The translations under genes were made by a program, and so were the position numbers. Below the pieces are notes generated by a model. That model ran no database searches, was not told where the DNA came from, and saw only the letters and a list, made by a program, of their open reading frames with translations. DNA of 64,000 nucleotides from Agrobacterium tumefaciens (GTDB lineage: Bacteria > Pseudomonadota > Alphaproteobacteria > Rhizobiales > Rhizobiaceae), in contig NZ_CP115841.1 in assembly GCF_013318015.2 (NCBI RefSeq), forward strand, positions 1,178,001-1,242,000. The letters run 5' to 3'. Below are positions 25,293 to 34,443 of this stretch, one piece after another (the first letter of the stretch is position 1; every line of letters begins with the position of its first letter).

Positions 25293-26138
25293 TCAGAAAC
25301 GCTTGAGGAAAGACGCCTTTGCCAGCAGCCATTGCCGGCGAAGCTGCGACAGTTGCACTTCGCCTTCAAACACGCCCGCTCCCGCCTTTCTGGCAGCGGC
25401 GATGACCGGGCCGGACAAGGCAACGGGAAGATAGGCCGCAAAGACATTCCGGGACATCTTGGCGCGTCTCGCCTTCTCGATGTGATCAAGCGCGTGCGTT
25501 GCAAAAATCTCGATGGCGATGCCGATGCGTTGTTTGTCGTCGCCTTCCAGAAACGTCTCGCGATCAAGCCCGGCAGCCGCGAGCATATCGGCGGGGATAT
25601 AGACCTGCCCACGACGACGGTGCAGCGGCATCAGCATTAGAATGCCGGCCATGGCCTGCGCAACCCCCGCATGTCCCGCAGCTTCCGCACTTGCTGGAGT
25701 GTCTTCCGACGAAAGCACAAGGCTCGCCAGCTGGATCAGTGCCGAGGCGGTCTCCCCCGCATAGCCTTCGAGCGCGTTACGATCCACGAACAGATCGTCA
25801 TAAAGATCGAAGATGCGCGCCTCGATCATATTGGCAAGAACCGGTCGCGGCAGGCGATGTTGCTCGATCGCCAACGAAAGAGCGGCAGCAACGGGGTGAG
25901 ACTGGCTGTCCCCATGCGCATTGCCATCAAGGAGATCGCGCCACCATTGCATACGAACTTCGCCAGGCAGCGCCTCGCGCACGGAATCGCGGATTCGGGC
26001 AATTTCGGCATTGAAGGCGTAAAGCGCGGCAAGCGCTGCGCGCTTGTCGGCCGGAGACAGAAGGCACGCGAGATAGCGGTCGCGATCGGTGTCGCGCAGC
26101 GTCGCGAGGCAGACGTCTAGATTCTCTGTGGGTGCCAT
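25293..26138 (-). CDS. Squalene/phytoene synthase-fold protein, NDUFAF6-like
   Basis: A 281-residue protein of the trans-isoprenyl diphosphate synthase (head-to-head) fold. The segment ADKRAALAALYAFNAEIARIRDSV corresponds to the first Asp-rich region of phytoene synthase, but the usual DDXXD-like acids are absent; the second region (VAQAMAGILMLMPLHRRRGQVYIPADML) keeps the P----RRG--Y-P form but also lacks the acid pair. This pattern is typical of mitochondrial NDUFAF6, a complex I assembly factor. No carotenoid or hopanoid gene is near. It sits 23 bases after the Mth938-type gene on the same strand. Confidence 0.85.
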   Translation of the reverse strand: MAPTENLDVCLATLRDTDRDRYLACLLSPADKRAALAALYAFNAEIARIRDSVREALPGEVRMQWWRDLLDGNAHGDSQSHPVAAALSLAIEQHRLPRPVLANMIEARIFDLYDDLFVDRNALEGYAGETASALIQLASLVLSSEDTPASAEAAGHAGVAQAMAGILMLMPLHRRRGQVYIPADMLAAAGLDRETFLEGDDKQRIGIAIEIFATHALDHIEKARRAKMSRNVFAAYLPVALSGPVIAAARKAGAGVFEGEVQLSQLRRQWLLAKASFLKRF

Positions 26139-26161
26139 GTTTCCCCGCGCGAAACGTCCTG

Positions 26162-26554
26162 TCAGCCTTCGACGGCAATCAGCGCCGCAGCCACGGCGCG
26201 CGATTCCGAAAGCATGATATTATAGGTGCGAACGGCAGCACCCGTGCTCATCGGATCGACCGAAATGCCCGCTTGCCTGAAGGCTTCGCGCAATTCCTTC
26301 GGCAAGACCCGCATGCCATCACCCGTGCCGATCAAAAGCACTTCGATATCCTGCGCATCAGCCAGAACCTTGTCGAAATGCTCAAGCCTCAATTCTTTCA
26401 CATCAACCGGGCTCCAGCCGTGAATGCCGGAAGGCAACAACAGGAGAGAGCCGCGGTGCGACATGTCGGCGAAACGGAAACCGCCATTGCCATAGGCATC
26501 GATGGGCGCCCGGCCGGGAAAATGGGCCGGGCGTATTTCAATCCCGCCGGCCAT
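26162..26554 (-). CDS. Mth938-like domain protein, NDUFAF3 homologue
   Basis: A 130-residue protein. GNGGFRFADMSHRGSLLLLP and VEVLLIGTG-type strand followed by GDGMRVLPKELREAFRQAGI define the Mth938/DUF498 fold, shared by human complex I assembly factor NDUFAF3. Its ATG overlaps the secDF stop by ATGA, so it is translated together with the translocase gene. The NDUFAF6-like gene follows on the same strand. A role in membrane insertion or maturation of complex I subunits is suggested by context, not shown. Confidence 0.9.
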   Translation of the reverse strand: MAGGIEIRPAHFPGRAPIDAYGNGGFRFADMSHRGSLLLLPSGIHGWSPVDVKELRLEHFDKVLADAQDIEVLLIGTGDGMRVLPKELREAFRQAGISVDPMSTGAAVRTYNIMLSESRAVAAALIAVEG

Positions 26555-29118
26555 CAGACGGCAGGCTTGCCGCCGATGGCATTGCCGGACTTCTCATCCT
26601 TCTCGTCTTCCGCATCCTTGCTCTCGGGACGCAGCTTGAAGGCGATCAGCACCGGAGCCGCGATATAGACCGAGGAGAACACGCCGATACCGACGCCGAA
26701 CAACATGGCGAAGGTGAAGGAACGAATGACCTCGCCACCGAACAGATACAGTGCCAGCAGTGCCAGAAGCACGGTCAAACCGGTAAGGATCGTGCGCGAA
26801 AGGGTCTGGTTCAGCGAGACGTCGATGATCATCGAAAGTGGCATCTTCTTGTATCGCCGGAGGTTTTCACGGACACGGTCGTAGATGACCACCGTATCGT
26901 TCAGCGAATAACCGATGATCGTCAGGATCGCCGCGATACTGGTCAGGTTGAACTCTATACCCAGGAAGACGAACAGGCCGATGGTGAAGACCACGTCGTG
27001 CACCATCGAGATGACCGCACCCAGTGCAAACTGCCACTCGAAGCGAACCCAGATGTAGATCATGATCGCCGCCATGGCGAGCACAACGCCGATCGTGGAG
27101 GTCACGGTCAGGTCACCGGACACGGCCGGACCAACGACTTCCACGCGACGGAAATCATACTTGTCCTGCAACTCGCCGCGCACCAGGGTGATTGCCGACT
27201 GCTCGGCATTTTCGCCGCCGTCCTGCGCCTGAATGCGGATGAGAACGTCCTGCGGCGTGCCGAAATTCTGTGCCTGGATTTCACCGAGGTTCAGCTGGTT
27301 CAGACGCTCGCGAATATCTGCAAGATCGGCCTCACCCTGCTTGGCGCGCACTTCGATAACCGAGCCGCCCTGGAAATCGATGCCGAGGTTCAGGCCCTTG
27401 GCGATGAAGCCGCCGACGCAGGCGAGCATGATCACACCGGTGATCATGAAAACCACACGGCGATAACGCATGAACGGAATGTCGCGACCGTCGAACATGG
27501 CGGTGCGTACACCCTTCGGCAGATGTTTCGGACGGCTGCGGCGAACCCAGTAGCCAAACATCCAGGCCGTCAGCGTATAGGCCGTGAAGACAGTGGTGAT
27601 GATACCGACCGCAAGCGTGACGGCAAAGCCCTTGACCGGACCCGTGCCCATGTAGAACAGCACGCTTGCAACGATCAGCGTCGTCAGGTTGGCGTCGATA
27701 ATGGTCGCAAAGGCGCGTGTGAAACCATTATCCAGTGACTGGATCAGCGGTTTTCCGCTCTTCACCTCTTCGCGTATTCGCTCGTAGATCAGAACGTTGG
27801 AGTCCACCGCCATACCGATCGTCAAGACGATACCCGCAATACCGGGCAAGGTGAGCGTAGATCCGATCACACTGAGGACGGCGATCAGCATGACCACGTT
27901 GACGATGAGAGCGATGTTCGCAAGCAGGCCGAAGAAGCCATAAAAGACGAACATGAAGATGAGGACGCCGACGGCGCCGATGGCGCTTGCCGTGAGGCCG
28001 GCGGTGATGGAGTCGTTACCAAGGCTCGGACCGACGGTGCGTTCCTCAACCACGGTCAGCGTGGCCGGAAGTGCGCCCGCACGCAACAAGACTGCAAGGT
28101 CGTTGGCGCCCTGAACCGAGAAACTACCGGAAATCTGTCCCGAACCGCCGATGATCGGCTCACGGATGACAGGTGCAGAAATGACCTGATTGTCGAGCAC
28201 GATGGCGAAAGGCTTGCCGACATTCTGCTGCGTCGCCTGCGCAAAGCGCTGCGCACCGCGGCTGTCGAAACGGAAGGTGACGACGGGTTCATTGGTCTGC
28301 TGGTTGAAGCTTGCCTGCGCATCGACGAGGTTGTCGCCGGAAACGAGCGCGCGGCGTTCCACCAGATAGGGAACCGGCGGATCGTCCTGCGAATAAAGAA
28401 CCTCTGAGGTCGCAGGCGGACGGCCATTCATCGCTTCCTGCACCGGCATGGTGGTGTCGACCATGCGGAAGGACAGCTTTGCCGTCTGGTTGAGAAGCGA
28501 TTTCAGGCGCTGCGGATCCTGGAGGCCCGGCACCTGTACGATGATGCGGTCGGAACCCTGACGCTGGATGAGAGGTTCGGTGGTGCCGACTTCGTCAACG
28601 CGGCGGCGCACGACTTCGATGGACTGCGATACGGCCGAGGACAGGCGATAATCCACGCCTTCATCGGTCAGGTTGAGCCGCAGCAGATTGTCGCCGCCGT
28701 CGTTCATCGTCACTTCTGTGATGGAACCGCCGACTAGCGTTCCGGCGGACACAGGCTGCGTCAGGTCGCGAAGCGCGGTTTTCGCCGCTTCATATTGAGC
28801 GGGATCGCTGATGCGAACCTGGATCTGCTGGCCGTTGCCCGTAAGCCCCGAATAGCGGATGTTGGCGTCGCGAAGCTGCGTGCGCACGTCACCCACGATC
28901 GTTTCAAGCCGTTCCTTGACGATGTCGGAACGCTCGATCTTGAGCATGATGTGCGAGCCGCCCTGAAGGTCGAGACCGAGCGTTACCTTGTTGTCCTTGT
29001 ACCAGGCAGGCATGCCCTCCAGCTGTTTGTCCGAAAACAGGTTGGGAGATGCGATGAAGACGCTTGCCAGCACAAGCAACCAGATAAAGACTGTTTTCCA
29101 ACGGGAAAAATGAAGCAT
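26554..29118 (-). CDS. secDF: Protein translocase subunit SecDF (fused)
   Basis: 854 residues combining SecD (about 1-510) and SecF (about 540-840). SecD features are the N-terminal helix, the LGLDLQGGSHIML block, the large P1 periplasmic domain, and the DSNVLIYERIREEVKSG helix region. SecF features are LGIDFQGGSVIEVRA and YDRVRENLRRYKKM. Twelve membrane helices are expected. The complex uses the proton gradient to pull proteins out of SecYEG. The fusion is common in Rhizobiales. It lies between yajC and the Mth938-type gene, all on one strand. Confidence 0.96.
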   Translation of the reverse strand: MLHFSRWKTVFIWLLVLASVFIASPNLFSDKQLEGMPAWYKDNKVTLGLDLQGGSHIMLKIERSDIVKERLETIVGDVRTQLRDANIRYSGLTGNGQQIQVRISDPAQYEAAKTALRDLTQPVSAGTLVGGSITEVTMNDGGDNLLRLNLTDEGVDYRLSSAVSQSIEVVRRRVDEVGTTEPLIQRQGSDRIIVQVPGLQDPQRLKSLLNQTAKLSFRMVDTTMPVQEAMNGRPPATSEVLYSQDDPPVPYLVERRALVSGDNLVDAQASFNQQTNEPVVTFRFDSRGAQRFAQATQQNVGKPFAIVLDNQVISAPVIREPIIGGSGQISGSFSVQGANDLAVLLRAGALPATLTVVEERTVGPSLGNDSITAGLTASAIGAVGVLIFMFVFYGFFGLLANIALIVNVVMLIAVLSVIGSTLTLPGIAGIVLTIGMAVDSNVLIYERIREEVKSGKPLIQSLDNGFTRAFATIIDANLTTLIVASVLFYMGTGPVKGFAVTLAVGIITTVFTAYTLTAWMFGYWVRRSRPKHLPKGVRTAMFDGRDIPFMRYRRVVFMITGVIMLACVGGFIAKGLNLGIDFQGGSVIEVRAKQGEADLADIRERLNQLNLGEIQAQNFGTPQDVLIRIQAQDGGENAEQSAITLVRGELQDKYDFRRVEVVGPAVSGDLTVTSTIGVVLAMAAIMIYIWVRFEWQFALGAVISMVHDVVFTIGLFVFLGIEFNLTSIAAILTIIGYSLNDTVVIYDRVRENLRRYKKMPLSMIIDVSLNQTLSRTILTGLTVLLALLALYLFGGEVIRSFTFAMLFGVGIGVFSSVYIAAPVLIAFKLRPESKDAEDEKDEKSGNAIGGKPAV

Positions 29119-29197
29119 TTCGATCTCGGTCAGGGTTGGGGTTGCGCGATGCGCAACCCGTCAAATTCGGAAGCGGGCGTTCAATTATCCGGCAGGA

Positions 29198-29545
29198 TCA
29201 GGAAGCGGCTTCCGTCTTGACCACTTCGCCCTTCACGCGCACTTCGGCAATGTAAGCACGAGCGGCACGGATTTTCACGCCTTCGGCGATTTCGACTTCG
29301 AGTTCATTGTCGTCGATGACCTTGGTCACCTTGCCAACGATGCCGCCACCAAGAACGACCTGATCGCCACGGCGAATATTGGTCAACGTTTCCTGACGCT
29401 TCTTCATCTGCGCGCGCTGCGGGCGAATGAGGAAAAAGTACCAGACCACCATAAGCGGTGCAAACAGGAAAAGCATCTCAAGGCCGGAACCGAATGCAGA
29501 CGCGCCGCCCGCCGTGTCCTGGGCAAAAGCTTGACTAATGAACAT
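29198..29545 (-). CDS. yajC: Sec translocon accessory protein YajC
   Basis: A 115-residue protein with one membrane helix at about 22-44 (LEMLFLFAPLMVVWYFFLIRP), the RPQRAQMKKRQETLTNIRRGDQVVLGGGIVGKV block that marks YajC, and a charged C-terminal part. GAGGAG precedes the ATG at 29545. It associates with SecDF. An 80-base gap separates it from secDF, so the two are probably one transcript. Confidence 0.95.
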   Translation of the reverse strand: MFISQAFAQDTAGGASAFGSGLEMLFLFAPLMVVWYFFLIRPQRAQMKKRQETLTNIRRGDQVVLGGGIVGKVTKVIDDNELEVEIAEGVKIRAARAYIAEVRVKGEVVKTEAAS

Positions 29546-29752
29546 ATAAAACTCCTCAACGATTACAGCACGACCTCGTATGCCGCCCCAGCTTTCAAGC
29601 CGCCGGAATATAGTGGGGAACGCCGGGAATGCAACAGATGCAGAAGCCACGCCGTACCGATTCCGGACCTCTTAACCTTTATGGGCCTGAAACGCCATGC
29701 TAGGCCGGGTTGAAAACATCGTTATGAACATCGGATAAGCGGAAGAAACACC

Positions 29753-30625
29753 ATGATTCGAGAAGAGACGGCCACCCTGCTTCTTGCCGAACTGCGCCGG
29801 CTTAACGTCGCCATGGAACGGTTGGCAGGCCCGGCACCTGCCGTGAACGACTGGAATGCGGCGGATTGCTTTGTCTGGACGCCGGTCAATTCCTTTCTGC
29901 AGCCGGTCTCGCGTCCGAACCGCATTGTGCTGAAACTCATTCGCGGCGTCGATCATGTGCGCGATATCCTGCACGAGAACACACTGCGTTTTGCTGATGG
30001 TTTTCCCGCCAACAACGTGCTGCTCTGGGGCGCACGCGGCATGGGCAAATCCTCGCTGGTGAAGGCCGTTCACGAAGATGTGCGCGCCGCGAGCGGCGTT
30101 CCGTTGAAGCTGGTCGAGGTGCATCGCGAAGATATCCACACCCTGCCCGCCTTGCTGGATATATTGAAAGCTTCCGGCGAACGCGTCATCGTCTTCTGCG
30201 ACGACCTCTCCTTCGATCACGACGACACGGCCTACAAGTCGCTGAAGGCAGCACTCGATGGCGGCATAGAGGGGCGTCCGGACAATGTGCTGTTCTATGC
30301 CACGTCCAACCGCCGTCATCTTCTGCCGCGCCACATGATGGAGAACGAGCAATCGACCGCCATCAACCCTTCGGAAGCTGTTGAGGAAAAGGTCTCGCTC
30401 TCGGACCGCTTCGGCCTGTGGCTCGGCTTCCACAAATGCGGCCAGGAAGACTATCTTACGATGATTGACAGCTATGCCGAACATTTCGATCTCGGCCTTG
30501 ATCGCGAAACCCTGCATCACGAGGCGCTGGAATGGGCGACCACGCGCGGCGGCCGCTCCGGTCGCGTCGCCTGGCAATATATTCAGGATGCCGCCGGGCG
30601 CCTGAGAAAATCGATCGACAGATAA
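29753..30625 (+). CDS. DUF815-family AAA-type ATPase
   Basis: A 290-residue protein with a P-loop at GARGMGKSS (in NNVLLWGARGMGKSSL) and Walker B VIVFCDDLSF. The flanking blocks NNVLFYATSNRRHLLPRHMMEN and LSDRFGLWLGFHKC are the conserved core of DUF815, a group of uncharacterised single-domain ATPases present in many bacteria. Divergent from yajC with a 207-base gap. Function unknown; the AAA fold suggests remodelling of a protein partner. Confidence 0.88.
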   Translation: MIREETATLLLAELRRLNVAMERLAGPAPAVNDWNAADCFVWTPVNSFLQPVSRPNRIVLKLIRGVDHVRDILHENTLRFADGFPANNVLLWGARGMGKSSLVKAVHEDVRAASGVPLKLVEVHREDIHTLPALLDILKASGERVIVFCDDLSFDHDDTAYKSLKAALDGGIEGRPDNVLFYATSNRRHLLPRHMMENEQSTAINPSEAVEEKVSLSDRFGLWLGFHKCGQEDYLTMIDSYAEHFDLGLDRETLHHEALEWATTRGGRSGRVAWQYIQDAAGRLRKSIDR

Positions 30626-30929
30626 CGCCACCGTGACATCTGGCGAGAGCCGGTGTCGTTGCGGCTATAGGCGTTGTCGTATTCCCGACCGCCACATCGC
30701 CCGTCAAATGGTTTGCTGCACATATCCGGCATAATGCCGGGTATCTGCGGCGGGCGGTGATCAAGAGGCAGGCGACGTTTGTCCAGACGCGCCGATTGTC
30801 CTTCTTTCCATCCCTTCGCCGATTGAGATTCCACGCGAGCCGCATACGGGTTCGCGCATGAGTTTTGACGATATCCTGTCCGCGGAGGAGCGGGCCGGTA
30901 TTGGTGTTCAACCCAAGGAGGAGATGGAT
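30626..30929. other. Intergenic region before fdhA
   Basis: 304 bases without a supported gene. An in-frame ATG at 30858 would extend fdhA by 24 residues, but has no ribosome site. No clear promoter element or RNA stands out. Confidence 0.4.
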
Positions 30930-32120
30930 ATGAGCAAAAACAGAGGCGTCGTCTATTTGCGCCCCGGCCAGGTCGAGGTCCGCGACATCGATGATCCGAA
31001 GCTAGAGGCGCCGGATGGCCGCCGTATCGAGCACGGTGTCATTCTCAAGGTTATTTCCACGAATATCTGCGGTTCGGACCAGCATATGGTGCGCGGCCGC
31101 ACCTCGGCGATGCCCGGCCTCGTCCTTGGCCATGAGATCACCGGCGAAGTCATTGAAAAAGGCGTCGACGTCGAGATGCTTGATATCGGCGATATCGTCT
31201 CGGTGCCGTTCAACGTCGCCTGCGGTCGCTGCCGCTGCTGCAAGTCGCAGGATACCGGCGTGTGCCTGACGGTGAACCCCGCCCGTGCCGGCGGCGCCTA
31301 CGGTTATGTCGATATGGGCGGCTGGATCGGCGGACAGGCCAGATACGTGACCATTCCCTATGCCGACTTCAACCTTCTGAAATTTCCCGACCGCGACAGG
31401 GCAATGTCCAAGATCCGCGACCTCACCATGCTCTCGGACATCCTGCCGACCGGCTTTCATGGCGCGGTCAAGGCCGGCGTCGGTGTCGGCTCCACGGTCT
31501 ATGTCGCGGGCGCCGGTCCGGTCGGTCTGGCGGCTGCCGCGTCTGCCCGTATTCTCGGTGCCGCCGTCGTCATGATCGGTGATTTCAACAAGGATCGCCT
31601 TGCGCACGCCGCAAAGGTCGGCTTCGAGCCCGTCGATCTTTCCAAGGGCGACCGGCTGGGCGACATGATTGCCGAGATCGTCGGCACCAACGAGGTCGAC
31701 AGCGCCATCGATGCCGTCGGTTTCGAAGCGCGTGGCCATTCGGGTGGCGAACAGCCGGCCATCGTTCTCAACCAGATGATGGAAATCACCCGTGCCGCCG
31801 GCTCGATCGGCATTCCCGGTCTTTACGTCACCGAAGATCCAGGTGCGGTCGATGCCGCAGCAAAACAGGGCAGCCTGTCTCTCCGCTTCGGCCTCGGTTG
31901 GGCTAAGGCACAATCTTTCCATACCGGCCAGACGCCGGTGCTGAAATACAATCGCCAGCTCATGCAGTCGATCCTGCACGACCGCCTGCCCATTGCCGAC
32001 ATCGTCAACGCCAAGATCATCGCACTCGACGACGCCGTACAGGGATATGAAAGCTTCGACCAGGGTGCCGCAACCAAGTTCGTGCTCGATCCGCACGGTG
32101 ATCTGCTGAAGTCAGCCTGA
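30930..32120 (+). CDS. fdhA: Glutathione-independent formaldehyde dehydrogenase
   Basis: A 396-residue medium-chain, zinc-containing dehydrogenase. The catalytic zinc segment is NICGSDQHMVRG with GHEITGEV. The structural zinc loop has VACGRCRCCKS and a long insert (PARAGGAYGYVDMGGWIGGQ) that marks the Pseudomonas-type formaldehyde dismutase/dehydrogenase. The NAD-binding motif is VYVAGAGPVGLAAAASARILG. It oxidises formaldehyde to formate without glutathione. AAGGAGGAG is 6-8 bases before the ATG at 30930, and a strong terminator follows. Confidence 0.93.
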   Translation: MSKNRGVVYLRPGQVEVRDIDDPKLEAPDGRRIEHGVILKVISTNICGSDQHMVRGRTSAMPGLVLGHEITGEVIEKGVDVEMLDIGDIVSVPFNVACGRCRCCKSQDTGVCLTVNPARAGGAYGYVDMGGWIGGQARYVTIPYADFNLLKFPDRDRAMSKIRDLTMLSDILPTGFHGAVKAGVGVGSTVYVAGAGPVGLAAAASARILGAAVVMIGDFNKDRLAHAAKVGFEPVDLSKGDRLGDMIAEIVGTNEVDSAIDAVGFEARGHSGGEQPAIVLNQMMEITRAAGSIGIPGLYVTEDPGAVDAAAKQGSLSLRFGLGWAKAQSFHTGQTPVLKYNRQLMQSILHDRLPIADIVNAKIIALDDAVQGYESFDQGAATKFVLDPHGDLLKSA

Positions 32121-32149
32121 TAACTGCGGCTTAAGACCCGCGAGATGGG

Positions 32150-32185
32150 AAACGCCCGCGATAGAATATTGTCGCGGGCGTTTTT
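32150..32185 (+). terminator. Rho-independent terminator of fdhA
   Basis: A 12-bp stem AAACGCCCGCGA / TCGCGGGCGTTT, loop of 10 bases, then TTTTT. Stands 30 bases after the fdhA stop and before the converging tetR-type gene. Confidence 0.9.
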
Positions 32186-32217
32186 GCCCGCATCCACATT
32201 GTCACCATCAGGTGAAA

Positions 32218-32883
32218 TCATGGATCAACTTCAAGCATCGCCTCCAGCTCGGAGGTGGCCAATGGTGAGAGATAGGGTCGAAACAGGCTGGACACCTGCC
32301 GAAGTCCCCAGTTCAGTTGCTGCGGCCCGAATTCGGTGACCCCTTCCTGAAGGTTGAGATAAGCCGCCCAATAGGTCGAGACGATCCAGAGATTTGTAAG
32401 CAGCGCCGCCCGCTCGGTTTCTGGAATCTCTGCAAGCCCTGCCCTCTCCATCCGGCTGACGATATCATCAACGGCAAGTCGCATTGCCGCGCTTATGCCG
32501 CGAACCGGCTCCACCAGCGCAGGCGCGGAGGAAAGAAGGCCGACAAAATCACGAAACAGGAAGCGGTAGTTCCACACCAGCGAAAACCAGAGCCGCAGAA
32601 AGCCAGCATATGTCGATGCGGCAACTTCGTCCTCTTCGTCAATCTTTGCGACAACCGCCAGTGCGTCGGTCTCGAACAGGGCAAACAGCGCCAGCACCAA
32701 TGCCTCCTTGGTGCGGAAATGATAATAAAGATTACCCTCGTTGATATTCACTGCCCTTGCGATCTCGGCTGTGGTTACGTGATCAGGCCCCCTCTCGTTA
32801 AATAGTTGGAGTGCGGCAGCGATTATTCTCTGTCGTGTGGGGAAAGGACGCCCCGTCGATCGTCCGGCCTCGCTTCTCTTCAT
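32218..32883 (-). CDS. TetR-family transcriptional regulator of the P450 locus
   Basis: A 221-residue protein. The N-terminal HTH runs through RQRIIAAALQLFNERGPDHVTTAEIARAVNINEGNLYYHFRTKEAL, the classic TetR_N domain. The C-terminal ligand domain has the FLRLWFSLVWNYRFLFRDF helix of TetR_C subtypes that bind hydrophobic ligands. It is divergent from the cytochrome P450 gene, with two 16-bp palindromes in the 111-base gap, so it most likely represses both genes until a ligand binds. Confidence 0.92.
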   Translation of the reverse strand: MKRSEAGRSTGRPFPTRQRIIAAALQLFNERGPDHVTTAEIARAVNINEGNLYYHFRTKEALVLALFALFETDALAVVAKIDEEDEVAASTYAGFLRLWFSLVWNYRFLFRDFVGLLSSAPALVEPVRGISAAMRLAVDDIVSRMERAGLAEIPETERAALLTNLWIVSTYWAAYLNLQEGVTEFGPQQLNWGLRQVSSLFRPYLSPLATSELEAMLEVDP

Positions 32884-32909
32884 TGATATCGGACCCCGCT
32901 ATTGAAACC

Positions 32910-32925
32910 TAAGGTGCACACCTTA
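32910..32925. promoter_or_regulatory. Operator 1 (perfect palindrome) for the TetR/P450 pair
   Basis: TAAGGTGCACACCTTA has 7-bp perfect arms around CA, 27 bases from the start codon of the tetR-type gene. A near-identical site lies 27 bases further on. Confidence 0.82.
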
Positions 32926-32936
32926 AATGAATAAAA

Positions 32937-32952
32937 TAAGGTACACACCTTA
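32937..32952. promoter_or_regulatory. Operator 2 for the TetR/P450 pair
   Basis: TAAGGTACACACCTTA differs from operator 1 by one base and has 6-bp arms. The 27-base phase (about 2.6 helical turns) would let two dimers bind on partly different faces of the DNA. It is 42 bases upstream of the P450 ATG. Confidence 0.8.
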
Positions 32953-32994
32953 ACAAATAAATTTGAGTGTTCAACGCGAATAAAGGACCTGTCC

Positions 32995-34389
32995 ATGCCC
33001 GGAACCGACCTTCGCACCCCGCTCCCGGACACATCCGCTGCGGCACCCGTATCGAAATTCGCCACAGCACGTTTGGCCCTCTCACTCATCCGCAATCCGC
33101 TGAACGCATTGCCACCGGAGATTTTCAACGAACCGGCGGTGTTTATCCGTGTCGGCGGTACGATGCGCGTCCATCTTGCCGATCCTGTCCTTATTCATGA
33201 GGCCCTCGTCAAGAACGCCCATCTGCTCGGCAAGGGTGAGGACGTGCGCCGCGCGCTTGGCCCCGCTCTCGGACAGGGCCTTCTGACCGCCGATGGCGAT
33301 CACTGGAAATGGCAACGGCAATCGGTTGCCGCCGCCTTCCGGCACGAAAAACTGCTGGAACTGCTGCCTGTCATGATCGAGGCGGCGGAGCGAACCGGCA
33401 GGCGCTGGCGCGCATCTCCTTTCGGTGACATCGATATCGGCTATGAAATGATGCGGACCACCTTCGACATCATCGTTGAGACCATGATGTCCGGCGGCCA
33501 CGGGATCGATATCGGGCGCGTGGAGCAAAGCATCACCGATTATCTGAAACCGACAGGCTGGACCTTCGCGCTCGCCATGCTGGGCGCACCGGAATGGCTC
33601 CCTCACCCCGGTCGGCGCAAGGCCCGGGCCGCTGTCGGTTATCTGCGCTCCAGCCTATCGACGGTGATTGCGGACCGGCGGCAGAACCCTGTCGAGAGAA
33701 ACGATCTGGTGTCCATGCTACTTCAGGCGAAGGACCCCGAGACGGGACGCATGATGAGCGACAAGGAAATCATCGACAATCTGCTCACCTTCATCACCGC
33801 CGGTCACGAAACGACCGCGCTCGGTCTGGCATGGACGTTCAATCTGCTGTCGCAACACAGCGACGTGGAGCGGAAAGTCGTCGAGGAAATCGCAGCCGTC
33901 ACGGGTGGAAATCCCGTCGCCGCCGAGCACATCGCCCAACTGACCTATACCAGACAGGTATTTTCCGAGGCGATGCGGCTTTACCCACCTGCCCCGGTGG
34001 TTACCCGCACGGCGTTGCAGGATTTCAAGCTCGGCGACCATGATATTCCTGCCGGAACCGTTCTTTATGTGCCGATCTACGCTGTCCACCGGCACACGGC
34101 GCTGTGGGACGAACCGGAACGTTTCGACCCTTCCCGCTTCGAGCCGGAAAAGACCAAGGCGCGTCACCGTTACGCCTATATGCCATTCGGTGCAGGTCCG
34201 CGTGTCTGCATCGGCAACGCATTTGCGATGATGGAGGCCGTGTCGATCCTGGCGGTGCTGTTGCAGAACGTCCATCTCGAAAACAGATCGGCAAGTCCGG
34301 CGGAGCCACTGATGAGGGTGACGTTGCGGCCGCAAAGCCGCTTGATGATGCGTATCACCGACCGCAAAAACAAATCGCCCGCGGCGTGA
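32995..34389 (+). CDS. Cytochrome P450
   Basis: A 464-residue soluble P450. The I-helix oxygen motif is AGHETT (269-274), the K-helix EXXR is EAMR (325-328), and the haem loop FGAGPRVCIG places the thiolate at Cys405. The AGHETT form and the FDPSRFEPEKTKARHRYAYMPF region place it nearer the eukaryote-like bacterial P450s that use a separate reductase; no ferredoxin or reductase is adjacent. Substrate unknown. Divergent from its probable TetR repressor. Confidence 0.94.
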   Translation: MPGTDLRTPLPDTSAAAPVSKFATARLALSLIRNPLNALPPEIFNEPAVFIRVGGTMRVHLADPVLIHEALVKNAHLLGKGEDVRRALGPALGQGLLTADGDHWKWQRQSVAAAFRHEKLLELLPVMIEAAERTGRRWRASPFGDIDIGYEMMRTTFDIIVETMMSGGHGIDIGRVEQSITDYLKPTGWTFALAMLGAPEWLPHPGRRKARAAVGYLRSSLSTVIADRRQNPVERNDLVSMLLQAKDPETGRMMSDKEIIDNLLTFITAGHETTALGLAWTFNLLSQHSDVERKVVEEIAAVTGGNPVAAEHIAQLTYTRQVFSEAMRLYPPAPVVTRTALQDFKLGDHDIPAGTVLYVPIYAVHRHTALWDEPERFDPSRFEPEKTKARHRYAYMPFGAGPRVCIGNAFAMMEAVSILAVLLQNVHLENRSASPAEPLMRVTLRPQSRLMMRITDRKNKSPAA

Positions 34390-34443
34390 ACCACCGCGGG
34401 CGACTATTAATCCGGGAAAACACCCGTCACCGGGCAGTGACGA

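Noticed and set aside
30858..30929. Longer N-terminus of fdhA from ATG 30858
   Set aside because: The strong AAGGAGGAG site lies just before ATG 30930, and the extra 24 residues do not look like the family.
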